Positions 26,878 through 35,354 of a stretch of DNA of 51,523 nucleotides are shown here, piece by piece; the first letter of the stretch is position 1, and each line of letters begins with the position of its first letter. The stretch is taken from positions 1 to 51,523 of the forward strand of contig NZ_JACJOU010000018.1 in the NCBI RefSeq assembly GCF_014695725.1. The letters run 5' to 3'. The notes under the pieces were generated by a model that saw only the letters and a program-made list of their open reading frames with translations, did no database searches and was not told where the DNA came from. Position numbers and translations under genes: made by a program. The DNA comes from Microcoleus sp. FACHB-672 (GTDB lineage: Bacteria; Cyanobacteriota; Cyanobacteriia; Cyanobacteriales; Oscillatoriaceae).

Positions 26878-28857
26878 TTACTTAGCCTGACAAACAACCC
26901 TGAAACCAATTCGGTTAAGCCTCTCTTCTGGTTCCCAACCAAAGCGAAATGCAGAACGGCAAAGTGGTGGGTCGTTATCCCATGAACCGCCACGCATTAC
27001 TCGAGACTGATTCAAATTATCCGTCAGCCCTACGCTGCCATCATTAGGTAAACAATCATAGCTGTCATGGAAGTAATCTAAGCACCATTCCCAGACATTA
27101 CCATGCATATCAAATAGTCCAAAAGCATTTGCAAATTGAAAAGTTTTTATTGAGGTTGTTTCCTCCCGATAGGCACCTTTAGGACCAGATGCATATTTGT
27201 AACGACCATCGTAATTGGCTATATCCGGTGTAATCGTTTTGCCAAAATGAAACGGGGTTGTTGTTTGAGCACGGCACGCGTATTCCCACTCTGCCTCAGT
27301 TGGAAGGCAATATTCATGATCGGTTCTCTGAGATAGTCGCTCACAAAATTCAACAGCTTCATACCAAGAAATAGTTTCTACAGGTCGAGCAGATCCCTTA
27401 AAGCAAGAAGGATTAGGGTGAAGGTCCAAATTAACCTTGGGTAGGGAAGATACCACCCTCCACTGTGCCTGTGTGATTGGTGTTTTAGCAATCAAGAATG
27501 ATTTGACTGTTACTGATTGCTGAGGAGTCTCATTAGGTCGTCGGCCTAACTCAGTCTCTGGTGAACCTATTAAGAAGCTCCCTCCAGGGATATAAACCAT
27601 TTCCAATTTTACCTTATCGTCAAAATTCTCAGTGAAATAGTAAGCATTCCCTCGACGACGAGTAATTTCTTTACCTAACTTATCGAGAGTTATGTAATCA
27701 AAATAAAAGGGTTTTAGAGGCAAAGATAAAGGAGGCGGGGGAGGTGGGGGGATGGAAATTGAAGATTTGTCAGGATGGATTGCGGAAGAAGCCAGACTAC
27801 TGAAGATACGCTTAGTCACACTTTCTACGTCTTCATCCGTAAGATTCAGCTCATGCTGTAGAATTTTGAGTTCCCGTTGAGCGTGATCGCCTAAGGAAAA
27901 GTCGTTCTTCAGTTCTGCCTGGAAACATTCCTCATATTGCTTTAAATTACTCTTATATTCGCGGTAGGGCTGCCAAACTTCAGCTTCGATTAAGGTAGCT
28001 TCCTCATCAGAAAGCTTGAGCTTCTTGCGTTGGAGATCAAGGATGCGGCGTCCAGTTGGGGAGATTTCATCTTGAGAGCTACATTGTTCAACTAGCTTGC
28101 GATATTGTTGCTTGCGATCATTGTTTGCTGCTTTTGCCAATAAAATCGCTTCCCCTTCTTGGAAAACATACCGTTCTGGTCGCATAGAAGGAGCGGCTTT
28201 AGGGACTTGCTCCTTAACATACTCATGCAACTCGTTTATTGAGATAAAACCATCCTCATCCAGGTCAGCAGCTCCCGTTTTAATGCCTTCAACAAGATAG
28301 CGTGTGTAAACTGCTAGTTGTTCTCCTTCTCGCGGTTCAAAAGAGTATTGGGTTGCTGCTGAGGAGGTAAGGATAACGCGCCCTTTGCCACCAAGCTGCC
28401 GTGGAAAGTCAATCATGCCACCATCCCTAGCGGCCATACCTGTTGGAAACGCTCCACTATGGCAACAATCAAGGATGATTACTTGCCGTTCAGAGCCGCA
28501 ATTATCCATCTGGTCATGTATAAAACTGGCTTCCAAAGCGGTTGCTTTCTCGAAACGGCTTTGTTTCTCCGTCTCTCGATTTGTGAGGAAAAACTTTCCA
28601 AACTCATCGGTAACTCCATGTCCTGAAAAATACAGTAGCAACAGATCGTCTACATCCCGATCCGTAAACAGCTTGCTAATCGCACGTCGCATTTCTAGCA
28701 ATCTAGGATTTTTGAGGGGAATAACTTCATCAAATTCACCTATCTCTGGATCAAGTAGTACCTCCTGCATTGCATCAACGTCTCTAGTTGCTGCCGGTAG
28801 CGGCTTTAAGCCCGGCTCATATTCACTAACCCCTATCAACAATGCATATTTTGCCAT
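26878..28857 (-). CDS. Orthocaspase-EF-hand-FGE fusion protein
   Basis: 659 residues, cytoplasmic. The caspase-like domain (about 1-245) has catalytic H80 in YFSGHG and C132 in DCCHSG. A canonical EF-hand loop, DLDEDGFISINE (198-209), follows, so calcium control is likely, as in known metacaspases. A helical region (about 250-370) contains two copies of a unit like RRILDLQRKKLKLSDEEATLIE. After a polyproline linker (about 376-385) comes an FGE/SUMF1-type domain (about 415-659: MVYIPGGSFLIGS, LPTEAEWEYACRA, DMHGNVWEWC, RGGSW, IGFRV). This domain normally serves here as a ligand-binding C-lectin-like fold rather than as an enzyme. It starts 5 bp after the EACC1-like gene, so the two are translationally coupled. 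Confidence 0.92.
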   Translation of the reverse strand: MAKYALLIGVSEYEPGLKPLPAATRDVDAMQEVLLDPEIGEFDEVIPLKNPRLLEMRRAISKLFTDRDVDDLLLLYFSGHGVTDEFGKFFLTNRETEKQSRFEKATALEASFIHDQMDNCGSERQVIILDCCHSGAFPTGMAARDGGMIDFPRQLGGKGRVILTSSAATQYSFEPREGEQLAVYTRYLVEGIKTGAADLDEDGFISINELHEYVKEQVPKAAPSMRPERYVFQEGEAILLAKAANNDRKQQYRKLVEQCSSQDEISPTGRRILDLQRKKLKLSDEEATLIEAEVWQPYREYKSNLKQYEECFQAELKNDFSLGDHAQRELKILQHELNLTDEDVESVTKRIFSSLASSAIHPDKSSISIPPPPPPPLSLPLKPFYFDYITLDKLGKEITRRRGNAYYFTENFDDKVKLEMVYIPGGSFLIGSPETELGRRPNETPQQSVTVKSFLIAKTPITQAQWRVVSSLPKVNLDLHPNPSCFKGSARPVETISWYEAVEFCERLSQRTDHEYCLPTEAEWEYACRAQTTTPFHFGKTITPDIANYDGRYKYASGPKGAYREETTSIKTFQFANAFGLFDMHGNVWEWCLDYFHDSYDCLPNDGSVGLTDNLNQSRVMRGGSWDNDPPLCRSAFRFGWEPEERLNRIGFRVVCQAK

Positions 28858-28862
28858 TAGCG

Positions 28863-29240
28863 CTATTCCAACTGTGAGAATCGTTGAATAGCTTCTTCTG
28901 CTGCCTGAAGTTCTAGTTGACTACGGGCTTCTACTTCAAACTCTCTCCCATCTGCAAACTTCGCCTTGATTTTGATTGGCTTGTCTCCCAAACGATCGCC
29001 CAGGAAACCAAAGACATTCTTGAGGCTGCTTAAGCTAACCTTGGCTTGGAGCAATCCCCACAAAAATGCGGCTCCTTTGCTCTCTTCAGGAGGATTGGGG
29101 TCAGAAACACGATCAACTTTCACACCTGGAATATCGCGCATTTGCTTCCAGATGGTTTGGGTCAGCTTTTCCTGTTGGGTAGAACTGGTGCCAGAGTTTT
29201 GAAAATCAATGGTCAATTCTATAGAGGCAGTATCCGTCAT
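28863..29240 (-). CDS. Small EACC1-like protein encoded with the caspase
   Basis: A 125-residue soluble protein. A beta-rich N-terminus (ASIELTIDFQNS) leads to IPGVKVDRVSDP, a short hydrophobic helix around GAAFLWGLLQAKVSL, and a C-terminal beta-beta-helix unit with IKIKAKFADGREFEVEARS and LQAAEEAIQRF. This layout resembles effector-associated constant component 1 (EACC1), a small family encoded beside proteases and other effectors in bacterial conflict systems. The assignment rests on pattern and context, not on a search. It is the first gene of the two-gene operon, and its stop is 5 bp from the caspase ATG. Confidence 0.72.
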   Translation of the reverse strand: MTDTASIELTIDFQNSGTSSTQQEKLTQTIWKQMRDIPGVKVDRVSDPNPPEESKGAAFLWGLLQAKVSLSSLKNVFGFLGDRLGDKPIKIKAKFADGREFEVEARSQLELQAAEEAIQRFSQLE

Positions 29241-29340
29241 ATGGTAAACCCTTTGCTATAAACGCATCGAACAAGATTTTAGCCTGTGGCGGAACGGCTA
29301 CAACGGTGAAAGTCCGCTCGTACATTTTAAAGTGACTAGC

Positions 29341-29783
29341 TTAAGAAAAACAAATGTTTCCTGTTATCTGCTGAATAAAGGCATATAGATTCGGCGGCGC
29401 TGCTTTTACATCTGCTGTATTGGCAGAACTGACGTAACAACCCAAAACTAATCCCAACACATTTACCACAATGTGGCGCTTGCGCCATTGCACCTTTTTG
29501 TTGCTATCAAACCCGTGTTGTTCGCGCCTTTTTGCCCCAGTTTGACCGACTGACTATCAATATTTGCCAGACTCGGTTGAGCCAAGCGCCCCTCACTGGC
29601 TCGCACTTGCTGCGCCAGCTCGGCATTGATTTGCTCCCAGATGCCTAATCTCATCCATAGCCAATAGTAGCCTTACACAGTTTGCCACGTTGGAAAATCA
29701 CTGGGCAAATTATGCCATTTGATGCCATTGTCGGCTCGGTAGAAAATCCCATTCAAAACGTCTCTTAAGCTGACTTCTCGAGG
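29341..29783 (-). pseudogene. IS5-family transposase pseudogene, N-terminal two thirds
   Basis: Minus-strand translation gives PREVSLRDVLNGIFYRADNG, IKWHNLPSDFPTWQTV, a stop, then GYYWLWMRLGIWEQINAEL and SLANIDSQSVKLGQKGANNT. A frameshift follows, and then GFDSNKKVQWRKRHIVVNVL, GLVLGCYVSSANTADVKAAP and NLYAFIQQITGN before a stop at 29341. This is the canonical IS5-group order, including the first DDE Asp in IDSQSVK. The C-terminal third (the VERT region) is absent here but a matching piece lies at 25107-25283. The element is inactive. It separates the caspase operon from the GGDEF-EAL gene. Confidence 0.88.
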
Positions 29784-29877
29784 ATTTACCTACCCAGCAA
29801 AAATATCAGCAGCCGCTACATTTGCAATTTCCTCATCCCTACGCTGCCGGCATTCTTCCAAAAATTTACAGGACTGA

Positions 29878-32721
29878 TTAAAAATGAGAGGGATGTGGCC
29901 TAGCAATTCCATAGCCTTGGGCGTAATCGACTCCCAGCGTCCGCAGCTTCATGAGGATTGCATCATTTTCCACAAACTCAGCAATCGTTTGTAACCCCAT
30001 GACATGAGCAATGCGGTTAATCGCTTCTATCATTGCAAAGTCGAGTGGGTTATCCACAACATTTTTGACAAAACTGCCATCAATTTTAAGATAATCCACC
30101 GGCAGGTTTTTTAAATAAGCAAAAGAAGACGTGCCACTGCCAAAATCATCTAAAGCAAAATAACAGCCCAATTTCTTGAAAGTGTGGATGAACTGAGCAA
30201 CTTTCGTTAAATTAGCCAGGGCGACTGTTTCTGGAATCTCAAAACAAAGAACGTGAGGCGGAACTTCATGCAAAGCGAATTGCTCTTGCAGAAAATCATG
30301 GAACTGGTCATCATTAAGGGTGGCACCAGAAAGATTAATACCATAAAGCCTTTGCAGGCAACCGGCAGGCTGTTGAGGGGTGCCGGCATCCAACTGATTG
30401 TGGTGCGCTGACAGGTGAGTAAATAACGTGCGAATCACCCAGCGATCAATCGTGTGCATAATGTTGTAGCGTTCCGCTGCGGGAATAAACGCCATTGGCG
30501 AAACCAGATCGCCGGCTTCATCTTCAAGGCGCAGCAGCACTTCATAATGCTCTCTGTTTAATGAGCCATCTGTAATTGGCACAATTGGTTGGAAAAAAAG
30601 ACGAAAGCGATTCTCTTCAAACCCTTGCGTAATTCGGGAAACCCATTGCATTTGGCTGTGGTGCTGTGCCAATTCGGTTTCATCACTTTGATGAACGTGC
30701 ACTCGATTTCGTCCCTGTTCTTTCGCAGTATAACAAGCCCCATCTGCTGCATTTAATACATGGGTCAAACTATAACTTTCTGTGTTAATTGCAACCAAAC
30801 CAATACTGGCACCAATGCTAAAGGTTTTATCCTCCCAAACAAAACGAAATGCTTGGATACTTTCACGGAGCGAATTTGCAATTCGCCGCGCTTGTTCTAA
30901 GGGACATTGGTGAAGCAGCACGGCAAATTCATCGCCGCCAAGACGAGCAAGACTATCCGTTTTACGCACACCGGCTTGTAGAAGGGTGCTAATTTGACGC
31001 AGCAATTCATCCCCAGCCACGTGACCGCAAGTATCATTAACAATCTTGAACCGATCAAGATCCAGATAACAAAGTGCGTGCTGTTGATTTTGCGTCTGAG
31101 CAATCAGCAAAGCCCGTTTCAAATGTTGTTCAAATTCGCGCCGGTTGATTAAGCCGGTTAAGGCATCATGACTGGCTTGCCAGGATAACTGACGGGCAAG
31201 GGCGCGTTCTTCGGTAACATCGTGAAATACCAGCACCGCACCGATAATTTGACCGGCACTGGCGAGAATAGGTGCAACCGATTCATCAATGGCAAACTCT
31301 GTACCGTCTTTGGCAATGAGTAGGGTTGGGTTAGCCAGTTCTCCAATGCGGTTGCCACGCAGGGCGGCTTCTACCGGGTTGTCCACCGGCTCACGGGTGA
31401 TTTCATGAACAAGCCGAAACACTTCGCTCACTGGCTTGCCAATGGCGTCTTGAGCCGGCCAGCCAGTCAATCTTTGGGCTGCGGGATTGAGAGAGGTAAT
31501 ATAGCCCAAAGCATTCGTGGTAATGACTGCATCGCAAATTGAGTGCAGCGTGATCTGAGCGAGTTCTTTTTCTTGCAACAGCGCTTGTTCAACGCATTCG
31601 CGTTCGATGATTTCCTGGCGCAGTTTTGCATTCGCTTTTTCGAGTTCGGCAGTGCGTTCTTTCACCAGTTCTTGCAGGTGTTCCTTATGCTCACGCAGCT
31701 GTTTTTCCGCCCGTTTGCGCTCTACAATTTCCACAACTAGCTGGTCGTTCGATTCTTTTAACGCGGCAGTGCGTTCCTCAACTCGAATTTCCAGCTGTTC
31801 CTTTGCCTCTTTGAGTGCGGCTTGTGCCCGTTGGCGCTCGGTGATATCGATGCCGGTGGCGATAATATATTTGATTGAGCCGTCTGGGTCGCAAAGCACG
31901 GTATTTGTCCAAGCAATCAGCCGGCGATTTCCACTTTTTGTCACCCAGTAATTTTCATATTGGTGCGGACACTGGCTTGTTTGCAGCTCTTTAAAAACCG
32001 CAACCGCCGGCTCAACCTCTTCAGGAAGTAGCAACAAATCCCAGAACAACCGGCCTTCCGCTTCCTGCGCTGAGTATTCCGTGGTTTGCTCACAGCACCG
32101 ATTAAAGCGGATAATTCGCCCCTGTGGGTCAAGAACGACGACTAAAGCACCAGCAGTATCCAACACGGTTGTAACAAAGTTACGCTCCTCTCGTAAGGCT
32201 TCTTCAGCGGCTTTACGTTGTGTAATGTCTCTTGCCACCCAAATCACCTTGTCTACCTGCATTGGCGAAATGCTAGCGGCAAACCATCGAGTGGGCACCT
32301 GTCCGTGCGCCCCTCCCGACTCTCCCATAAGCAGACCGTACTCAACATTAATCATCTGCCCAGTTTCTAAAGCCTGATGGATATAGCTGAGAAACAGTTC
32401 AGCTTGGGATGGCTCAAAAACCTCATGCAGTTCTCGGCCAATTAGCTCAGTTGCCGGTTTGTACAAAAGCGCGGGATTTGTGGGCGCAATTTTAAGATAG
32501 CGTCCTCGCGCGTTGAAAACGACGATGACATCGGGTATTGCCGCTAATATGACGCGAAGTTCAGCCTCTGAAGTCCGCAGTGCTTTTGCCGTCCATTCCC
32601 GTTCAGCAATCTCAAGTTGCAGTTGCTCATTCGCTTGCTTGAGTTTCCTGTCTTCTGGGGGTAATAGGGGGGTGGCAAGCTTCTCTACGGTCGGTTTTAG
32701 CTCCTTATTGGCCTTCTTCAT
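29878..32721 (-). CDS. PAS-GGDEF-EAL cyclic-di-GMP signalling protein
   Basis: A 947-residue cytoplasmic sensor-effector. An N-terminal coiled coil (about 20-50) is followed by PAS domains at about 50-170 and 180-296, a long coiled coil (296-385), a third PAS (about 385-505), GGDEF (about 510-680) and EAL (about 695-945). The diguanylate cyclase site GGDEF (595-599) is intact, with a product-inhibition RxxD (586-589) five residues before it. In the EAL domain the signature is EVL (727-729) instead of EAL, while DDFGSG (858-863), LKIDGSF and the final Glu (AEFVE) are kept. Phosphodiesterase activity is possible but not certain. The ATG overlaps the stop of the upstream gene as ATGA. Confidence 0.94.
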   Translation of the reverse strand: MKKANKELKPTVEKLATPLLPPEDRKLKQANEQLQLEIAEREWTAKALRTSEAELRVILAAIPDVIVVFNARGRYLKIAPTNPALLYKPATELIGRELHEVFEPSQAELFLSYIHQALETGQMINVEYGLLMGESGGAHGQVPTRWFAASISPMQVDKVIWVARDITQRKAAEEALREERNFVTTVLDTAGALVVVLDPQGRIIRFNRCCEQTTEYSAQEAEGRLFWDLLLLPEEVEPAVAVFKELQTSQCPHQYENYWVTKSGNRRLIAWTNTVLCDPDGSIKYIIATGIDITERQRAQAALKEAKEQLEIRVEERTAALKESNDQLVVEIVERKRAEKQLREHKEHLQELVKERTAELEKANAKLRQEIIERECVEQALLQEKELAQITLHSICDAVITTNALGYITSLNPAAQRLTGWPAQDAIGKPVSEVFRLVHEITREPVDNPVEAALRGNRIGELANPTLLIAKDGTEFAIDESVAPILASAGQIIGAVLVFHDVTEERALARQLSWQASHDALTGLINRREFEQHLKRALLIAQTQNQQHALCYLDLDRFKIVNDTCGHVAGDELLRQISTLLQAGVRKTDSLARLGGDEFAVLLHQCPLEQARRIANSLRESIQAFRFVWEDKTFSIGASIGLVAINTESYSLTHVLNAADGACYTAKEQGRNRVHVHQSDETELAQHHSQMQWVSRITQGFEENRFRLFFQPIVPITDGSLNREHYEVLLRLEDEAGDLVSPMAFIPAAERYNIMHTIDRWVIRTLFTHLSAHHNQLDAGTPQQPAGCLQRLYGINLSGATLNDDQFHDFLQEQFALHEVPPHVLCFEIPETVALANLTKVAQFIHTFKKLGCYFALDDFGSGTSSFAYLKNLPVDYLKIDGSFVKNVVDNPLDFAMIEAINRIAHVMGLQTIAEFVENDAILMKLRTLGVDYAQGYGIARPHPSHF

Positions 32722-33746
32722 AGCTGCTTCTGTCTGATCGCACTCAGTAATGTAGGTGACGGTGTCCGAGAAATTCGAGTTTGGCCTGCCGGTGTCAGCA
32801 GGGGCTGTTCTATTGTGTGAAATTTATTCAGGTTAGGTAGAAACTGCTTGACTTCTGCTGGGGTTTGATCGAAGTCGGCATCGCTACCACCGTACTCGAT
32901 TTGGGCACCTGTTTGGTTGGGCCAGATACACGTTGCTGGCCAGACATTGATGCCGGCACCGGCATCGGCATGATCCACTAACTGACCTTTCGCACTCAGC
33001 CAGATGAGATCGGCATCTAAAAACAAACAATTATCCTCATGCCGGCTATCTTTCCTTCTAAAAATTTTATGAGTTTGAAAGGCTGGCCAATAATTTTCTA
33101 AGCAGTTCTCTAAATCCCCAACATCCCTGTCTAGCCGGCAGCTCTTGCCCAGTTGTTTTTGAAGGATTCTGTCTGTAAATTGTAACCAAAGTTGATCAAA
33201 AAAGATATCAAGCTTATTTGGCCCAGAAACCCCTCCTTTCATCGGCACTTGATCGGCATTATATTGACAGCCTTTTTCAGGCACTTCCCAACAGTTTAAC
33301 CAAGCCGGCACAGAAAACTCAAAGATCCCCAGATAGTTTTTATTTTTTCCCTTCCCCCTTCTTTGTCCTTGAATTTCCCAACTTGTGGGCGCACAGATGA
33401 AAAATCTTGCTGGTTCCCCACTTTTTTCTACTTTCTCAATCGCAAAGCGAATACAAGGAATCCTGTTATTGCTCAAGCAGATTGGCAATCGGTTAAGAGC
33501 GACTTTTAACAAAACTTGATGAAGATTGCTATCTGCAACTGCAATAGGTTCCAGAGCGATACTCCTTCCGTAGCAAAGGGGCTGGTTTGGGTGGTGAGCG
33601 ACAGCAGCAGCTAGTACCCCAACAAAGTTGCTTTGAATTTGTTGTACACTCCAGCCGTCGATTAATAGCGCTGTGGTGTTCCACAATAGAATGCGCCCAT
33701 CACGATTGCCGGTCGTGACAAAATTATTCAAATTCTGCCTACTCAC
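32718..33746 (-). CDS. Hypothetical protein overlapping the GGDEF-EAL gene
   Basis: A 342-residue protein starting with GTG. I do not recognise a family. It begins with a strand-rich segment (RDGRILLWNTTALLIDGWS) and contains several Trp-rich blocks, such as FEFSVPAWLNCWEVPEKG and YWPAFQTHKIF. A middle part reads FLDADLIWLSAKGQLVDHAD and the tail is Ser/Pro/Thr-rich. There is no signal peptide or clear membrane helix. Its stop codon shares 4 bp (ATGA) with the start of the GGDEF-EAL gene, a strong hint that both are expressed together and that the frame is real. The last 25 residues look less constrained, so a C-terminal frameshift cannot be excluded. Confidence 0.6.
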   Translation of the reverse strand: MSRQNLNNFVTTGNRDGRILLWNTTALLIDGWSVQQIQSNFVGVLAAAVAHHPNQPLCYGRSIALEPIAVADSNLHQVLLKVALNRLPICLSNNRIPCIRFAIEKVEKSGEPARFFICAPTSWEIQGQRRGKGKNKNYLGIFEFSVPAWLNCWEVPEKGCQYNADQVPMKGGVSGPNKLDIFFDQLWLQFTDRILQKQLGKSCRLDRDVGDLENCLENYWPAFQTHKIFRRKDSRHEDNCLFLDADLIWLSAKGQLVDHADAGAGINVWPATCIWPNQTGAQIEYGGSDADFDQTPAEVKQFLPNLNKFHTIEQPLLTPAGQTRISRTPSPTLLSAIRQKQL

Positions 33747-34303
33747 GGCGGCGTGAGGTTACCGTTGAGAGTGCCCGGACAGATGCTTATCTTCATGGGC
33801 CGGCAGGAGAGACAGCAACATTTTTTCTCTCAAATTTACCAGCGGCTGCGGCTGTTGGGAGAAAAAATGTTTCGACATTTGCTCGATGTTGAGAAGCTAA
33901 AGATATCAGTAATTTATTTAGCAACTTTTTGTGTCTTATCATTTTTTATTACGGGATAAATACTGATTAATTGTTTCGCTATCTACTTTTCAGACGCAAT
34001 CGCTTGCCGGTCTACCCAAATTTAGAGTTGTTCTGGTAATTCTTTCTCCTAAATAGCCAAATTTGACAAATTTATAATTTTCTGTGGCAGAAAAGATTGA
34101 TATCGGTTTCAATCAGCTAGGATTTGAGCAAGCTGTAACGCTCATAACTTTAATAATTTCGCACAGTCAGGCCCAATCGGAATATTTTCAAAATTTAACT
34201 TGGCTAGGGTAATCTTACTAAAATACAGTCTCTCACTTTCAGAGGAATTAAGTTACAGAAAAACTTAAAATTTTGAATAAGATTTCACTCTGGCAAATTA
34301 ATT
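33747..34303. other. AT-rich intergenic region, 557 bp
   Basis: It lies between the divergent hypothetical gene and mobA. A 68-codon frame (33753-33959, +) has no recognisable domain and a poor start context, so it is not called. No hairpin or promoter could be assigned with confidence. Confidence 0.4.
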
Positions 34304-34921
34304 ATGCAAGTAGAAAAAAGCGATCAGGGGCTGAGTGCGATTGTGCTGGCGGGGGGCCAAAGTTCCCGCATGGGACGGGATAAGGCTTTGATTGCACCTC
34401 AAGGCGTTCCACTACTCAAACAGGTTTATGAGATTGCTGTGAAGTGCGCGTCGCCGGTGTATGTCGTGACACCTTGGCCGGAACGATATCAAGATATCTT
34501 GCCCAATAGCTGCCGGTTTATCCGAGAGGTGCCTTTGGCTGACGAGACGGAACCCCACGGGCCACTGGTGGGGTTGGCCCAAGGATTGACACAGGTGGAA
34601 ACACAATGGGTACTGGTACTCGCTTGCGATCTGCCTCGGTTGCAAGTTGAGGTTTTGCAGAGTTGGATAGGGCTGCTGGATGATGTCAAGGATGATGCGA
34701 TTGCCTTGCTGCCGCGAGATGCCAAGGGCTGGCAACCGTTGTGCGGCTTCTACCGGCACAGTTGTCTGCCGGCACTCACAGGCTTTATCAACCAGGGGGG
34801 CCGATCATTTCAGCGCTGGTTATCCCAATATCCTGTGCAAGAGGTGCCGGTGAGCGATAGGCAAATGCTGTTTAATTGCAACACCCCCACCGATCTTGAA
34901 CAAGTAAAAGGCGAAACGTAG
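34304..34921 (+). CDS. mobA: Molybdenum cofactor guanylyltransferase
   Basis: Transfers GMP from GTP to molybdopterin to make the MGD cofactor, needed for example by nitrate reductase. The 205-residue protein has the nucleotidyltransferase signature LAGGQSSRMGRDKA (15-28), a GPLVGLAQGL segment (about 86-95), the metal-binding Asp in LACDLPRL (about 107-114), and the closing FNCNTPTDLE typical of MobA. It is cytoplasmic. The gene is not next to other moa/moe genes, but a MOSC-domain gene, linked to Mo-cofactor sulfur chemistry, lies 2.5 kb downstream. Confidence 0.94.
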   Translation: MQVEKSDQGLSAIVLAGGQSSRMGRDKALIAPQGVPLLKQVYEIAVKCASPVYVVTPWPERYQDILPNSCRFIREVPLADETEPHGPLVGLAQGLTQVETQWVLVLACDLPRLQVEVLQSWIGLLDDVKDDAIALLPRDAKGWQPLCGFYRHSCLPALTGFINQGGRSFQRWLSQYPVQEVPVSDRQMLFNCNTPTDLEQVKGET

Positions 34922-35103
34922 ACAGTTGTCTCGATTATCACATTTTCTCCTAAGCTTCATTGTTCACCGATTGCGTCTTCTACCTTTCGGTAGATAGTCT
35001 AAAAAAAGTCTAACTGTAGAGAGAGGCTGCTTATTCTTTCAATTGCTTAAGATGAATGCATGACAAAGCCTCTTAGTCAAAACTCAATAAAACGGAGAAC
35101 AAT

Positions 35104-35292
35104 ATGAGCATTGAAGATAGAGCGGCAGCGACTGCCAAAAACATAGAAGGTAAAATTCAAGAAGCGGTGAGTGAAGTCACAGGTGACCCGAAAGACAAAG
35201 TTGAAGGTCAAGTAAAACAAGAACAAGCGGCAAATATGCACGCTAAAGAAGACGTTAAAGATGGCGTAAAAAACTTCATCGATAAAGCTTGA
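35104..35292 (+). CDS. CsbD family stress protein
   Basis: A 62-residue, highly charged and probably helical protein with the CsbD pattern: A.NIEGKIQEAVSEVTGDPKDKVEGQ. CsbD-like proteins are small and often stress-induced (general stress or desiccation regulons); their molecular function is unknown. GGAG lies about 7 nt before the ATG. It is a single-gene unit ended by the strong hairpin at 35319. Confidence 0.92.
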   Translation: MSIEDRAAATAKNIEGKIQEAVSEVTGDPKDKVEGQVKQEQAANMHAKEDVKDGVKNFIDKA

Positions 35293-35318
35293 GGTTTTTG
35301 CTTGAATCTTTGAATAAT

Positions 35319-35354
35319 AAAAAATCCAGCATAATCAACTATGCTGGATTTTTT
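35319..35354 (+). terminator. Strong Rho-independent terminator after csbD-like gene
   Basis: A 15-bp perfect stem (AAAAAATCCAGCATA with TATGCTGGATTTTTT) and a 6-nt loop. An A-tract on one side and a T-tract on the other let it work on either strand. Confidence 0.92.

Noticed and set aside
26881-27000. The caspase FGE C-terminus as a second DGR variable region.
   Set aside because: Several loop codons (GAA, GAG, TGG, CGA, CCA) do not derive from AAY by changes at adenine alone, so the signature is weak compared with the kinase gene.
33753-33959. A 68-codon + strand frame with a hydrophobic end.
   Set aside because: No ribosome site, no recognisable family and AT-rich surroundings; not enough support for a gene.
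34979-34994. A 6-bp hairpin (TCTACC/GGTAGA) after mobA.
   Set aside because: Short stem followed by A-rich rather than T-rich sequence on the + strand; not convincing as a terminator.
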